Below, one piece after another: positions 12,901-25,169 of a stretch of DNA of 64,000 nt. This DNA is from Ptychodera flava. Lineage: Eukaryota; Hemichordata; Enteropneusta; Ptychoderidae. The notes below the pieces were generated by a model. The model made no database searches. It was not told where the DNA came from and saw only the letters and a list, made by a program, of their open reading frames with translations. Location of the stretch: the NCBI RefSeq assembly GCF_041260155.1, contig NC_091933.1:25596674-25660673 (forward strand), in the 5' to 3' direction. Position 1 is the first letter of the stretch; the number at the start of each line of letters is the position of its first letter. The position numbers were made by a program, and so were the translations under genes.

Positions 12901-13993
12901 TGAATATCAAAGATGCTAGTGTTCATTTTTCGTGAACAAGGGCGGAACCCTTTTCTTGGCAACAATGAATGGGTAGAAGAATTGTGGCATTATGTTTTTA
13001 CCACTCTTTAGGTATGCCATGTATAAATTCTGTAATAGCCTTTACTATTTGTCAATGTTTCGAAACGTTGCTTATCAATACATCCAGAAATACGACACCA
13101 TTGATACTTGGTTTAGAGATAAATGGTTTGTGACTCTGAAACACCAATTATGTACTGCTGTACCTCACATGCACAAATCAGGAAATTTCAACGGATACAA
13201 AAGCCACGACGGCTTTTCCCGGTTGACATGTTACCAAAGTGCATGACGTGGTTTAAACAGTAGTCTACACCGTTAACCTGTAGGCGCAAATGGTACAATC
13301 TATGCTGCGACCGAACAATATCGTTGTGTGTAGACCTATAAGTGAGTAAAATGTACTGTAGCGGATGTTCCGATTACGTCATTTTGCAAATTAATGTGTA
13401 ATCATTGGGAACAGATTTTCGGATACTCAAGCTTTTATAATTCTGTTCTTTGTATAACCACTTGTTAGAGTTCATTTTCAGGCTCATGGGGTGGCTTAAG
13501 GTTTTCCGGCTTATGTTTGTGAAAATCGAACATTTAATTCTCGCCATGGAGTCAACTCAGGGATGGCGGCCATTTTGAATTTCAGGTGTCTAATTAAAAC
13601 ATTGAGTTATTTGTTTCCCTTGTTCCAAATTTCGCCCTGTGACCAAAATTTTTTAATGTGATTTTTAAAGGAAATTAAAAGTTTTAAGTATCCTTACAGG
13701 AAGTTTGAGCAAACATTTAGGTCTTTCAATTTCAAGGAGTGTATTAAGAATGTCACTATGATAGATGCGTTTTAGGGGTCCATCTTACTTGACAGCTTGG
13801 AAATCTACCTGCCTTCTAATATCTTTATATTTTCTTCTCAGTCGAAGGGCTGTGCTTCGGTATATCAGCTGGCAGAGTGGATGTGGAATTCCGTCTCAGG
13901 AGGTGCAACGGTTACACAGTAGACGGCAGGCCCTATACCGGGCGGCAGTCGGCCGTTCGAATTATCGTGGAGGAAATTCACCTAGCGGATTAA
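9982..13993 (+). CDS. CTHRC1-like secreted collagen-stalk protein, copy A
   Basis: Four exons: 9982-10095, 11799-12023, 12621-12825 and 13842-13993, all GT-AG, phases 0, 0, 1, giving 231 aa (human CTHRC1 has 243). Exon 1 encodes a hydrophobic signal peptide (residues 1-30) then EEKPKPSE. Exon 2 has a Cys cluster (RCTSCC, 41-46) and ten Gly-X-Y triplets (52-81) including [13 protein letters not shown]. Exons 3-4 encode the globular C-terminal domain with [41 protein letters not shown] and RIIVEE, all diagnostic of CTHRC1. Family role: secreted, glycosylated trimer that modulates Wnt/PCP signalling and matrix; the role here is inferred. Odd feature: the near-invariant TGWNS motif reads TGRQS (Trp to Arg at residue 216, codon 13943-13945). 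A 240-bp foldback element sits in intron 1. An AATAAA lies at about 14514. Confidence 0.85.
11418..11658. mobile_element. Foldback MITE in intron 1 of copy A
   Basis: Two arms of about 85 bases are inverted copies of each other. AACCGTTGG, GGGAACTAGA and GTTGCCAACAC in the left arm (11423-11480) are mirrored on the right as GTGTTGGCAAC, TCTAGTTCCC and CCAACGGTT (11600-11655). The corresponding site in copy B (about 18660-18790) lacks it, so the insertion followed the A/B duplication or was lost in B. No clear target duplication was seen. Confidence 0.7.
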
Positions 13994-14780
13994 GTAATTC
14001 CGTAGAAATACTGCAATTGCAGATCTCGATTATCGAGCGTAATCTCCCACACTCTGAAACGTAGTTAGAAATTTATGCTAGTTTTTAAACGAAGGTTTAA
14101 TCAACTTACGCTTGTTAACAGCCACACTTATTTGCAACAAAGTCATCACTTTGATCTGTGCATTTAATGTGCCAAAATTATACGATGACATAATAACCAG
14201 GCAGTTTTTCTCTTTCATGGAGTGAAACTGTTACTTTCGACATTTCACAATTTTGTTCTAACATTTAACAGTCGTCTATCTTCTCCCGAAAATTATACCA
14301 TAGATCCTACCAACGCACTGCATATCTTTGCAGTTGTAGTGTTGACCGTGACATTGGTGTTCGGCATGAACATTTGATACAATACAAAATCAGGCAGTAT
14401 TGAAATTGAAACAAGGCACTGCGACATACAAACAGAGCAAAATTATGGAAAATGAATGCATTACATGTTACAGCATATGAAGAGTCAAAATGTATTGTAC
14501 ACATTTCCGATCCAAATAAAAGTAAGCTGACTCTTGTGTTCCACAAGTTATTTATAGTCATGTTTCATTTTGTTTGTCAACCTTTGAACACGTAGGACTT
14601 GGTAACTTATGGTATTTTACCGGACCAAGTGTTCATTTCAAAAAGTTAAGTATCATAAAAATACACCGAGTCGGGCTGTAACTTAGTGGAATAACAATGC
14701 ATAGATCTTGAAAACTCTGAGTCCAGGTTTTCCGTATTTCACTACTTTTTTGAGCTCCAACAATTACTAGGGGCAAAATC
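13994..14780. other. 3' flank of copy A
   Basis: Presumed 3' UTR and spacer. An AATAAA occurs at about 14514. The last part (14650-14750) is shared with the flank of copy B at 24600-24690. No further coding sequence was seen. Confidence 0.4.
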
Positions 14781-17229
14781 CCGGAGGGATAAACTTGTCA
14801 TAAAATAATGCTTCTAGGTATTCCTGTCCAATTAATCGAGTTAGCTTTGGACAAGACGGCGGCTGACATGGAGAAAAAATGTTTCTTTCTAGCCAAACAA
14901 GGGTGGGTACCTTATCTTTTTCTGTTATCGGGTTATTTTTAATCATGCAGAAGCCGAGGCGAGAGAAAATTTATTTATCTGTTTTTCCAGCCTCAATTCG
15001 ACTGGTACTTGTTTCTCTCTTTTTATTTGGATCAATCAATAACTTGAAAAAAGAGATGAATACTGCCTGTACGTTTCTTGCGTAAACAAAATATATTTAT
15101 CTTCTTTCTGTGTATTCGAGTTAATAATTATACAGCAGAAAGTCAATATAATGAGGTGGGTTGTACGAATATTTGTTTTAATCTGCCAGCTCAAAACAAA
15201 TAGAGCGAAAAACGTTTGCCTCATCGGTACCTGCACGGAATCAATGGACAAAAATCCAAAGGAGAGAAAAAAGGAACTTCAACCTTGCTTCAGTTTCTGT
15301 GAGATGGAAGACATTTCGAACCATACTGTGAGAAAGGAAGTGACCCAATATTTTATGTGGCAATGCCTGATATAAGTATCAACGAGAAAATTATTGGGAC
15401 TGCTACTGTTTGTAATCTGAAATCTCTTGTCCAGAGAGCAATAACAGAAACGTATGTGTATAACGGGTTGTGTAACTCTGACAAATTGTATTAACAGGAA
15501 TGACATATCTAGGAGCTGCTGTCATGACCATTATAATACCTAGGAAGTTAATTGCATACAGTATTTTTTACTTATATCGAGACCTGTAAATACAAGGGAA
15601 TGTTGAGAAATGGGAAAGAGAGATGAAAAAACGCGAACGGTAGTAAACAAAGAATGGTATTCATAAGTATTAAATTTTTATTCTTGCTCTTCAAAGGACC
15701 AGAATACGTCTAAATTGCATCCAACCCTTCTGACGTGGCGACGTTCCATGTAAAATAAGCCCAAAGGGACCATATAGGGTTTTTAGCTTTGTACCTTTCA
15801 TACCTATGTTGATAACAGCAGCATTCAGCCGTCTTCAAGGATATTCATGTAAACATGATAATTTTATACCATTTTTACTCTATTTTCCAACAGGAGCAAT
15901 AGCAACGACAAAAACAACGGCGACAGCAAAAGTGCTCATGTTCCCTATGTCAACTTCGTCGGGTGCATTTAGGTTTTATGAAACAGCTTTGCCATTTCAC
16001 CGTTCGAGGGTGATTCTAAGTCTTGCTGGTGCATAGAATGCGTCAATGACGATAGTGCTCCAGTTTTACTCGTAGCAGTAACTTAATGGCAAACGCGAGT
16101 ATTTTCAATGTAATTCGTGAGAGTATGATAGAGCTTTACACAGTACCGTGGTAGAGTGATTTTACAGTATTTTACAGTATTATTTTACCTATTTTTTATA
16201 TATAGACAAAATAACAAAAACCGGCTGTCTTTGAAATATTCTACTAAATATTAGGTCGGGTAGTTTCCTTCACAGTTTTACACGTAACAGTAACTGAATG
16301 ATAATCAGTGCAATTCGTGAGCGTAGGATCGAGCTGTGCCTGATACACATTGGCACTGTCGTATAGTGATTTACAGTAATTTACTTTACCTATTTTTGTA
16401 TTCATTTATTTTGTGATACAGAAACAGGATGTCTTTGAAATATTCTACGCAAATATTAAGTCGGGTTTAAAGTGTTGTATTAAAACATACAAATTTTTAA
16501 AATGAGTGAAAAAAGAGACAAGACGATGGTTGGTTGAATACGGCGTTGTCAAAGGCAAACATACCTACGAAAACTACAACAACTGTCACCTAGTCAATGT
16601 TGTAGATGTTACATATGTCAATGTCCGCTATTAAAACGAACATCAAAACACATAACTGTGACACTGACAATTCTTGTCTCATCTGTTCTCATAAAAATCA
16701 CATACAATAGTGGTTTCCGCATTTGTCGTCTTGTGATCACGTGTTCTCGGGATAAACAACAGCTATAACATAATTATTTACCGACCAAAGCTTTGTTTTT
16801 ACTTTTTACCAGAAAGTCTAATATGCGCTGCATATTTTAAAACTTCTCAAACCATAAACACAAGCCACATAAAGTAATGAAGTTCTTCACGTTCTGTATT
16901 GTATTCATGCCTCGTTGTTTTAGTCCGTTCTGATGCAGGGGTTGGGTGATCCTAACCAACCATGCTATTCTCTGACCAGCAAAAATGATAATCAACGCAA
17001 CGGAGGCTATGTGGAGACAAAATGGGCGTATGCTAGAGTGCTTTCAACTACGTTATCCTTTCAGTAAGTCAATTAAAACACTATTGGTTTGAAGAACTGC
17101 TGCTGCTGCATCAAGTGATAAAAATAGAAACAATCAAAGCTTGCCTGGAAATGTTCCAAGGTGATTAAATTGAAGCAACACGGAAAAGGTACTTTGTGTT
17201 CGTCACAACTCAGCTGATGCAATAACAGG

Positions 17230-17386
17230 CTAAATGTCGATGAATATTTATGATCTTACGAATTCAACGATTCAGTGTTTGCAATGACTTGTGTAACAAG
17301 AGAAAAACTGTTCGTGGCCAACAAAAACGAATATAAACTCTTCGGTCTGGAACATTTGGACATAATAGAGTAACCATTCACCGATC
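17230..17386 (+). promoter_or_regulatory. Conserved 5' proximal block of copy B
   Basis: Counterpart of 9826-9981, with the same TATA-like AATATAA (17329-17335) and very few differences. It precedes a gene that can no longer make a full protein, so its conservation mainly dates the duplication as recent. Confidence 0.3.
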
Positions 17387-17463
17387 ATGACCAGCATCAC
17401 GATGGTGTCCACTTGTCGTTTCTTTTCTCCAATTTTGGTAGCGATTTGCGTAATTATCGCTGG

Positions 17464-17468
17464 TACGG
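17464..17468 (+). other. 5-base frameshifting insertion in copy B exon 1
   Basis: Copy A reads GCTGGT then GGCGTCGCT; copy B has ACGGT between them. The insertion makes a short local duplication (GGTACGGT). The exact placement is ambiguous by a few bases. Confidence 0.8.
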
Positions 17469-19654
17469 TGGCGTCGCTTGTGAAGAAAAGCCAAAGCCAT
17501 CGGAGGTAAGTACATATTTTAGTATTTTGAATAACTGTTCCCTAACTTGTCCTTCAAATTCCCCGTTCAAAGATCAAATTTATAGCTCTACCGGCATCCT
17601 AAACTGTAGCAAATTTCTAGTTTGAAGACACTTCGTAAGGTATTGTACAGACGACAACTAATATTGTGGCTACTACAGTTTTACGCCAAGCTCAATATGT
17701 TGTGTCGGTATGGATTTTTATAGACCTATAAAAGTCCATATCGATAACGGAATTTGCAGAGTAGATTATAAATTACTTCAGCTTCTGAATTGTGATTTAT
17801 GAAATCGTCATGTCGCTGTCACAATTGCTGAATGGAAATCTGTTGTTTTTCTCACAGATTCTTCTGTTAAGCCATTGACAACTGTTTACCTATGTGTGTG
17901 AACTAAAATATGATGTTATAATTCAACATTTGACTTTAAGGGCTTGCGAGTAAAGATTTCAAGGTTAAGGAAATCTCTCAGGGCATGAGAAACTAAATAT
18001 TTAAGGGATTTAGCCATTGCATGTCAAGAACAGTGACAACAATGACAGTTATAAAGTGCAATTTGACATGTTTCGATCAAAGTAGCTATACAGCGCATAT
18101 TTTTGGTATGTTGAGAGTTTTGAAAATGCTGGCCAAGTTTTATCCCCTTCGTTTACCGATGTGAAATCGTACACTTTCCTAATCTGGATAAACAAAAAGG
18201 CTGCCGTAAAGAGACTGCTGATGACTTGTGGATAAAGTAAAGGTTTGTGAGCAGAAAAAAATGTCAAATACGCACTGCGACCAGCGCTCTTTCACAATAA
18301 TGTTGTCATGCAGAAGCAAATGGGAAGGCGTTGAATGTCAGGTTTGCGTTCACACTATTAAGCTTTAGTTGAAATCCTGACACACATTCTTATCCAATTT
18401 AAAATGCAATGAAAGTTCACACAGTTTGACTGGCCGTTAGCGACTATTTCCATCTAATGCCAAGTTCCTCTCAGGGCCAAAGGTTCCGTTTGAAATGGAA
18501 AATATTTGACCGACCTTACTTGAACACACACAGCAGTTGATGCTTTGATTCATCAATTATGATTAACACACGAGAAAGATGACATGGGCTTAATTTTGAC
18601 CGTCATAATATTATGTACATGGTCTAAATGACTTATATCTCTATCGCAACACTTACATAAACAAAATGACTCCATACATCAAACACTAACAGTACCACTG
18701 AAAATGGTAGAAGCATTGCATGAAGTATTTGCCTGTTTTTAGAACGGGGCTATACTAACATACTTTGACTGACACGATTGTCGAAAGTAAGAATTTGCAT
18801 TGTTCAGGAAAGTGAGACTGCGATTACCCCCTGTATTTGGCCAGCAATCTCTCCGCCTGACCTTCATCTGTGTTTTTATAAGGGTTTACTCGCGAATATT
18901 TTGTTTGCAGCCTCCGAGGTGTGGGCCGGCACCGGCTGGAATTCCCGGCATTCCCGGTACTCACGGCAGCCCAGGACGAGACGGACGTGATGGGACCAAA
19001 GGTGAAAAGGGTGATACTGGACCCCCTGGGACTGTAGAGAACACTAATGGTCCTGTGTTTCATGTTATGAAGCATTGTGCATGGCGTAATTTGAACGACG
19101 CACGTACCAGTGGCGTCATCAAGGTATGTCAATAGTTTATCTCTACATATCAAACTTACTGGCAAAGAACGGATAATGCTTGTGCGCACAAGCACGGTCG
19201 ACATTATCTTTCAACAATTCAAATCGGACTAAGAAGTGATCTCTTGGTCGTGGTAAATAAATGTCAGAAAAAACATGAAAATTTCAACAGATATCCTTAC
19301 TTGAATTCCAGTTGACCAATTCAGCAATTGGGATCATATGGAACTTAGAAATCTGATTGTTGTTCTTGTTTATGTTGTTATTTGCTGATAAAATTGAAGA
19401 AAACTAATTTGTTGATGCCGTTGTTTCAAGAATACCTTCGTAAACGAGAATAATACAATAGTGACATGGCACTTATTATGCACAGAACCGAACGTTACGC
19501 TCTTTCTTGAATGTCCAAAAGAGTTCAAACAGAAACCTCCTTCCCGCTTACTCATCGGCCTTTTATGGCCAAAAATCAAGACCTGTTTACAACCGATTGA
19601 TTGGAAATTTGTATGTCGAGAATCAACATGGAATTTAATGAACCACACACAGAC

Positions 19655-19924
19655 ACATACATACATACATACGTACGTATGTAACGTACATATGTACGTA
19701 TGTACGTACGTATGCATACATACATACGTATACATACATACATACATACATACATACATACATACATACATACATACATACATACATACATACATACATA
19801 CATACATACATACATACATACATACATACATACATACATACATACATACATACATACATACATACATACATACATACATACATACATACATACATACATA
19901 CATACATACATACATACATACATG

Positions 19925-19955
<31 letters not shown>

Positions 19956-20247
19956 CATACATACATACATACATACATACATACATACATACATACATAC
20001 ATACATACATACATACATACATACATACATCCATCCATCCATCCATCCATCCATCCATCCATCCATCCATCCATCCATCCATCCATCCATCCATCCATCC
20101 ATCCATCCATCCATACATACATACATACATACATACATACATACATACATACATACATACATACATACATACATACATACATACATACATACATACATAC
20201 ATACATACATACATACATACATACATACATACATACATACATACATA
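19655..20247. repeat. Compound (ACAT)n/(CCAT)n microsatellite, intron 2 of copy B
   Basis: Irregular ACAT/ACGT sequence (19655-19730) is followed by a pure ACAT run (to about 19920), one GTTACAT interruption, more ACAT, a CCAT block (about 20030-20113) and ACAT again to 20247. Both strands stay open for hundreds of bases (His-Thr-Tyr-Ile and Met-Tyr-Val-Cys repeats); these frames are not genes. Confidence 0.95.
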
Positions 20248-20864
20248 GCACATAAACCCAATCAAAGCAACGAATACATCGCGAGTAAAGGATTTCGGAA
20301 CAATTATGTCCGCTAACAGAACTAACTAACCAGGACAGAAAATTCGAGAGTAATTTCCTTATTGGATTCAAATCCCAATAAAGCACTTAATGTCAAGTTC
20401 GAGAACTTTCGGAAATGAAACCATAAAAATAGGATTTTAGGCTTTCTTTTGAGTTGCCAAATATATATATAAACATTTTGACTGTCACTCTCCTCGAAAT
20501 AATATCATCCTTGAGAATATGTACTTTCTCTCAGTCGGCATGATGGGATAATGTATGTCGTTGACGACCGTTTCGCCTCCGATTCACCAATCTAGCGTCC
20601 TTAAAAATGTTAGTATCTCTCTTAGATGGCAATGGACACCCACGAGACCTGTACATCCTCATTTTCCTTATAGTGACTTCTCGGTCGCCGTGCTTATGAT
20701 TCCTACAAATTGTCCACGACTTTATTAACGTTATCGTTGCAAAGTAATTCCGGAGTCTCACGCGAATAACGAAAATAATCAGCTCAGAAGTTATAGTAAC
20801 TAAAAGTCGAATTACCAGAGCGCTATAAAAGGGACAAAATCGCATTTTTACCTTTTTGTAATAT
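20248..20864. other. Intron 2 insertion of unknown origin (copy B)
   Basis: Sequence between the microsatellite and the MITE with no counterpart in intron 2 of copy A. A 104-codon minus-strand frame (20531-20845) has no recognisable domain and is judged fortuitous. Confidence 0.35.
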
Positions 20865-21566
20865 CACAGAGTAACATAAACAGAGTGGCAACACTTGCAT
20901 GCCCTTTGTTCCATGGTCGTCTCGGTAGACTATTGGCTTTTCATATTAAAATGAGCTTCAAAGGTGTTAAACTTTTTGGAGGCTTTGTTTGTGGTTGATA
21001 ATTACACGAGATTATGCGAAACATACGACGAGATGGCATCGTACTGCCAGTCGCGTAGCAACCATAGTTACTTTGTGAGCTCTCAGGCCAGAAACACTGC
21101 TTCACGCCAATCAAAACATAACACGCCAGCAGTTTCATAAACATGTCCTTTCTTGACGCACGTGTAAAAGAGGGTATGACTGACCGTAAACCATTGAGTA
21201 AAACCAGACAGTATCGATAAAAGACTTTCAAATTTGGTTCAAACACACTCATTATATATTCATAAAAATATGAGAGGAATTTTTAAAACGGTAAAACCCA
21301 CTTTCCTGAAGCTCAAAACACTCCCGTTTTTGCCAGCACATCAATTCCGATCAGCACCACACGACAACAACAACACAAACTTTGTCGAACATACTTTCGC
21401 TTAACAATTGGTGAAAATCCGAAAATTACCGAAGGGTGCATGGTCGGCACTCTTCGGAAAAGAGAGCCAAGAGCTTCGTGATGCGAGGCAAACATGGATT
21501 GCTTACGTAACCGCTTCACGCTTTAAACAATAGCTGTTGCCACTCTGTCCATGATGTTACTCTGTG
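20865..21566 (+). mobile_element. MITE copy 1, CACAGA termini, 7-bp target duplication
   Basis: A 702-bp element with terminal inverted repeats: CACAGAGTAACAT... on the left and ...ATGTTACTCTGTG on the right, about 28 bases in all, including ACAGAGTGGCAAC/GTTGCCACTCTGT. It is flanked by the exact direct repeat GTAATAT (20858-20864 and 21567-21573). Two relatives lie at 41158-41857 and 44445-45139. No transposase motifs were seen, so it is non-autonomous. The superfamily is not settled: 7-bp duplications are atypical for hAT (8 bp), and P-like or Dada-like origins are possible. Confidence 0.9.
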
Positions 21567-22695
21567 GTAATATCAAGAAAACCGGGAATAGCTGCATAAA
21601 GGCACTCAGTGTACAAAATGACGACGATAAATAACTGCAAAAGAGTTAAAAATTACACCTTTCCTGATTGTTAACAGATGATTTCGTTTGTGACTTCAAG
21701 ACACTGTCAAATGGATTAACCTATTCCAACTTGTTTTCCTGCGACATTGCCACAATATCAGGGAAAGCTGCTACCCCTATCTGTATGAAAGATGCCGCTA
21801 ATAAGGATTTCAAAAACTTGCATAAGGTGCAACTTTTATGTAAAAATGTAATATCAGCCGTGCATGGTGAAAATGGGGCATTGAACCTGATTGTTTTGGT
21901 AGAGACTGTAAAATGATCACTGAATCTTTCATCTTGTCTGACTTGAGGCAGAGCTGACGTTGTACACATTTGACCAGTATTTTAAAATATACTACTTTTA
22001 GTATCAAAAACATTCATGGAAAATGTTCAAGAAAGAGCGACTTTTACACTTTTACATTAATTAAACTTTCTTAAATACATGTAGCCAAAATCAGCCATTA
22101 GAATCTCAAATTTGAATTCACCCGGGAGGGGTGTTGTCCAGGTTAAATATATAAATGATTATGATTGAAATTCAAAGCAAACACAGCCACCTAAGTGCTT
22201 TCTTGGAAACACCGGTTCGTCCACGTAAGCCTTGCATTTTTAATATTTGTTGAGTATCACAGTAAATATTTAAGAAAAACTCTGAAAAGCCTGTGTATTA
22301 TAGTATATATCACCAATGAACGTCATTTTGGAGCAGATTTCATATCAATTGATCTTTAAGTGTGAATGACTCGGCAAAAACTGGCAAGACTATAAGGAAT
22401 ATGACAGGTAAAAAAGTAATTTTTATTTTCGGTCATGACTCTTTCAGTTTTCAAAACGTTTCAGAAAGATAAAAACATACCAAATATAAATGATTCCTTT
22501 TTAATCACATCACAAGTTCCCAAGCTTGTGTGTCCATAAATGTTAGTTATGTTAATGTTATAAGTTAGGGTTTACATCTTCTTTATGCAGGGATGTGAAT
22601 TCACCAAACGATCCGACACAACAGCGCTTCGAGTCCTGTGGAATGGGGATATGCGTTTGATGGCGGATACTAATGGCGTAGGATCTTGCTCTCGT

Positions 22696-22698
22696 TGA
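22696..22698 (+). other. Nonsense codon in copy B exon 3
   Basis: The exon 3 frame, counted from 22591, places TGA exactly at the Trp of the conserved RWYFTFNG motif (TGG in copies A, C and D). It is a single G-to-A transition. Confidence 0.85.
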
Positions 22699-24532
22699 TA
22701 CTTTACTTTCAACGGCGAGGAGTGCGACAATCCACTACCCATAGACGCTGTCATGTACTTTACTTCCACAAATAATCGTCACGCCAAAACTTCCAGTAAG
22801 TGTGAAAGTAGTGAACGTGATGTCATAACATACAAACCATTGGTCCTAGACCGCCAAATAATCCCTGCAAAAACCCTAGACAAGATAATTATAACAGCCA
22901 GGGCATTTATTACATGTGAACACGGGCTAATGCGTTTTCCGCTCAAAAATGACAATGGAAACTAGAAAGTTGTATTTTACATTTTCTAAGATAAACTCTG
23001 TAAAAGGTATGTTACAATCGTCAGTCCCTCTAGGTAATGCTTCACATGTTGAATTTTGTAGGAATTCAAAGCAAATCTCCATTTATTGATACTTGCTTTA
23101 GAGATAAATGGTAGGTCGGTTTGAAGCTAAAGTAATGAACTTTTCAAAAAATCCACATTTTTTCCTGTTGACATGATAGCAAAGTGTATGGATTTGTTGA
23201 AGAAATGGTCTGCATATTGTTGGTTTCTAAGAACAGTCGATTCAACAGATGTCGTGAACAAACAAAATCGTTTCTCATAATTGAGTAATAATTAAACGCC
23301 GCAGTTATTCTCTTGAAGATGTTTTGTCTATATTCTGCCACATATTTCTGCAAAGTCTCTATAGTAAGATAACACGAACCTCGAAAATGAAAGACTTAAA
23401 GTTTTGCTCGAAATTTCTTCAATGACACGTTAAACCATACTCTTAAACAATCAAGAATAAAAATCAGAGATTACCGTGCAAACATTGGTACTAGAGAAAC
23501 AATTACCTGACATTTACCGAATTTTGAAATTCAAAATGATCGCCATCTCTGTGTTAACTCTATAGAGAAACATCAATTTTCGAATTTTCAAAAACTATGA
23601 CGGTGAAAATTTTCCTTACTCCAAAAGCTTTAAAGGAACAAAGTCGGTCATTTTTCATGATCATTTATTCATTCTCGCGATGGTTTCATGTATCGTGTCT
23701 TAAACCGGGGTCGAATATATGCATGGTCACCCATTCATTCAGTATCTTTCAACATATCAAACAATATAAGTAGTATCTCGAATTAAACAAAGTTCATTAA
23801 AAATGGCCAACTTTGTCCCTTTTAAATTAGCCTCATAAGTGGTAGATGAGAGAAGAATTGTAAAAATTTAAGTCTGTCCCCGCTCTGTTCCCTAGGTGCA
23901 TTACACCTAAATGTTGCCATGAGTATTTCAAGGCAGCAATGTTTATGTGATTGATGATAAGTATATAGTAGTCCATCTAACTTATTGAACGGGATCTTTC
24001 TACCTGCCTCATTATGTCTTTACATTTTCCTTTCCAGTTGAAGGTCTCTGTTACGGTTTATCAGCAGGCAGAGTGAATGTGGAATTCCGTATCGCAGAAG
24101 GATGCCCAAATACCTCATTATCGAGCGGCAAGCCCTACACCGGATGGAACTCGGTTTCTCGAATTATCGTGGAGGAAATTCACCTCGCAGATTAAGTAAC
24201 ACTGTACTCTAAGATTTCGATCGCAAAGCTTGACCTCACACATTGAGTGACTAAGTTCAAAAAAACGCCCAAGTTTCAACGCTAATTTTTAATGACGTTT
24301 CGCTTGAGAATGACCGTTTCTATCCCATTAAAGTAGCTCTACTGTGATCCACAGAATATTCATAGTCGTGTGTCATTTCATTTGTAAGCCTACGTATGAC
24401 TTAGTAACTTACGACGTTTTAGCGTGTGCATTTTAACAGATTAATTTAATGGGGCTCTGATGTAAATTACAATATTTTTATAACTCAGACTACCCTCTGA
24501 AAATAAAACATGAGTACACAAATAATAACACA

Positions 24533-24535
<3 letters not shown>

Positions 24536-24582
<47 letters not shown>

Positions 24583-24583
24583 T
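24536..24583. repeat. (AAT)n microsatellite
   Basis: About 15 AAT/TAA units in a row, downstream of copy B. Confidence 0.95.
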
Positions 24584-25169
24584 AAATAACATCAAAATGT
24601 AACGAGTCAGGCTGTAATTGAGTGGAATAGCAATGCAAAGATCTTGAAGACTCTGTGTGCACGTTTTTAGTTTCGGAGCTACACAATCAAAATCTGGCCA
24701 AGCGGTATAGTGTAGTTTCCGTATGATGTTAGATATTTTCTGACCTCACGCAGGCGTAGACCTTCTTTCTATTTATTTCGGTTATTTTTGACCAGACAGA
24801 AATCGTTATGAAGAAAAATTTGTTCTGTGCACTTCCTTGCTTAGCCTGACTGGGCTGGTACCATTGTTATCTCGTTCTAGTTTGATTATTAATCTTTGAA
24901 ACTGGAAACTGGAACAAGTTGTTTCTCGCCTACACAAAGAGTTTCTCTCTGTCTGATTATCAGGGTATTTTAAACCAGGAAGCTGAAGCATTAGCGGGTA
25001 GTAGACAAGTTCCCAACGAAAGATGATACTTTGTGACAGATTGCGGCTGACTGTTTTGCCGCTCCGATACTACACACGCAATGAGCGAAAAACCTCTGGC
25101 CCTTACAGCATAGCAGTTTCAAGTTACAGGTGGGGTGACACTCGCGCTCTCAATCGTTTCATAAGCGAC

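Larger units (their letters stand above)
7240..14780 (+). repeat. Tandem duplication unit 1 (carries CTHRC1-like copy A)
   Basis: The stretch from about 7240 aligns by eye, in the same order, with the stretch from about 14850. Shared landmarks include a GGGTACCTTAT block followed by ATCATGCAGAAGCCGA (7367-7407 and 14905-14957), a block around 8900-9000 matching 16590-16690, the block before exon 1 (9826-9981 matching 17230-17386), all four exons, and the 3' flank (14660-14750 matching 24600-24690). Boundaries are approximate. Unit 1 is shorter because unit 2 gained insertions in intron 2. Confidence 0.75.
17387..24195 (+). pseudogene. CTHRC1-like copy B, pseudogene with two disabling lesions
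   Basis: Four exons are recognisable with intact splice sites: 17387-17505, 18911-19123, 22591-22795 and 24038-24195. Against copy A, exon 1 carries a 5-base insertion (ACGGT, about 17464-17468) just before the GGVACEE segment. It makes the exon 119 rather than 114 bases and shifts the signal-peptide frame relative to the rest. Exon 3 has TGA at 22696-22698 where every other copy has the TGG of RWYFTF. Exon 2 also lost 12 bases in frame, removing four residues of the TSCC cluster, though the ten Gly-X-Y triplets remain. Exon 4 is open and keeps TGWNS, and ends IHLAD-stop. The two independent lesions make an assembly error an unlikely full explanation. Intron 2 is enlarged to 3.5 kb by repeats. 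Confidence 0.85.
14780..24720 (+). repeat. Tandem duplication unit 2 (carries CTHRC1-like copy B)
   Basis: Second copy of the block described at 7240-14780, enlarged by a microsatellite (19655-20247), a 702-bp MITE (20865-21566) and other sequence in intron 2. A short third start of the unit, including CTTCTTTCTATTTATTTCGG and GGCTGGTACC, can be seen at about 24735-24910 before similarity fades. This suggests that the array once held a further unit or that the breakpoint lies there. Confidence 0.7.

Noticed and set aside
13765-14064. A 99-codon frame over copy A exon 4 in another frame
   Set aside because: The correct frame (EGLCFG ... RIIVEE) is set by the exon 3 junction phase and matches the family. 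The other frame is a shadow.
19461-20386. Very long open frames on both strands rich in His-Thr-Tyr-Ile or Met-Tyr-Val-Cys repeats
   Set aside because: They are readings of the ACAT/CCAT microsatellite, which has no stop in several frames. No start context or splice structure supports a gene.
20531-20845. 104-codon minus-strand frame in intron 2 of copy B
   Set aside because: No recognisable motif, located within an intronic insertion; length is compatible with chance.
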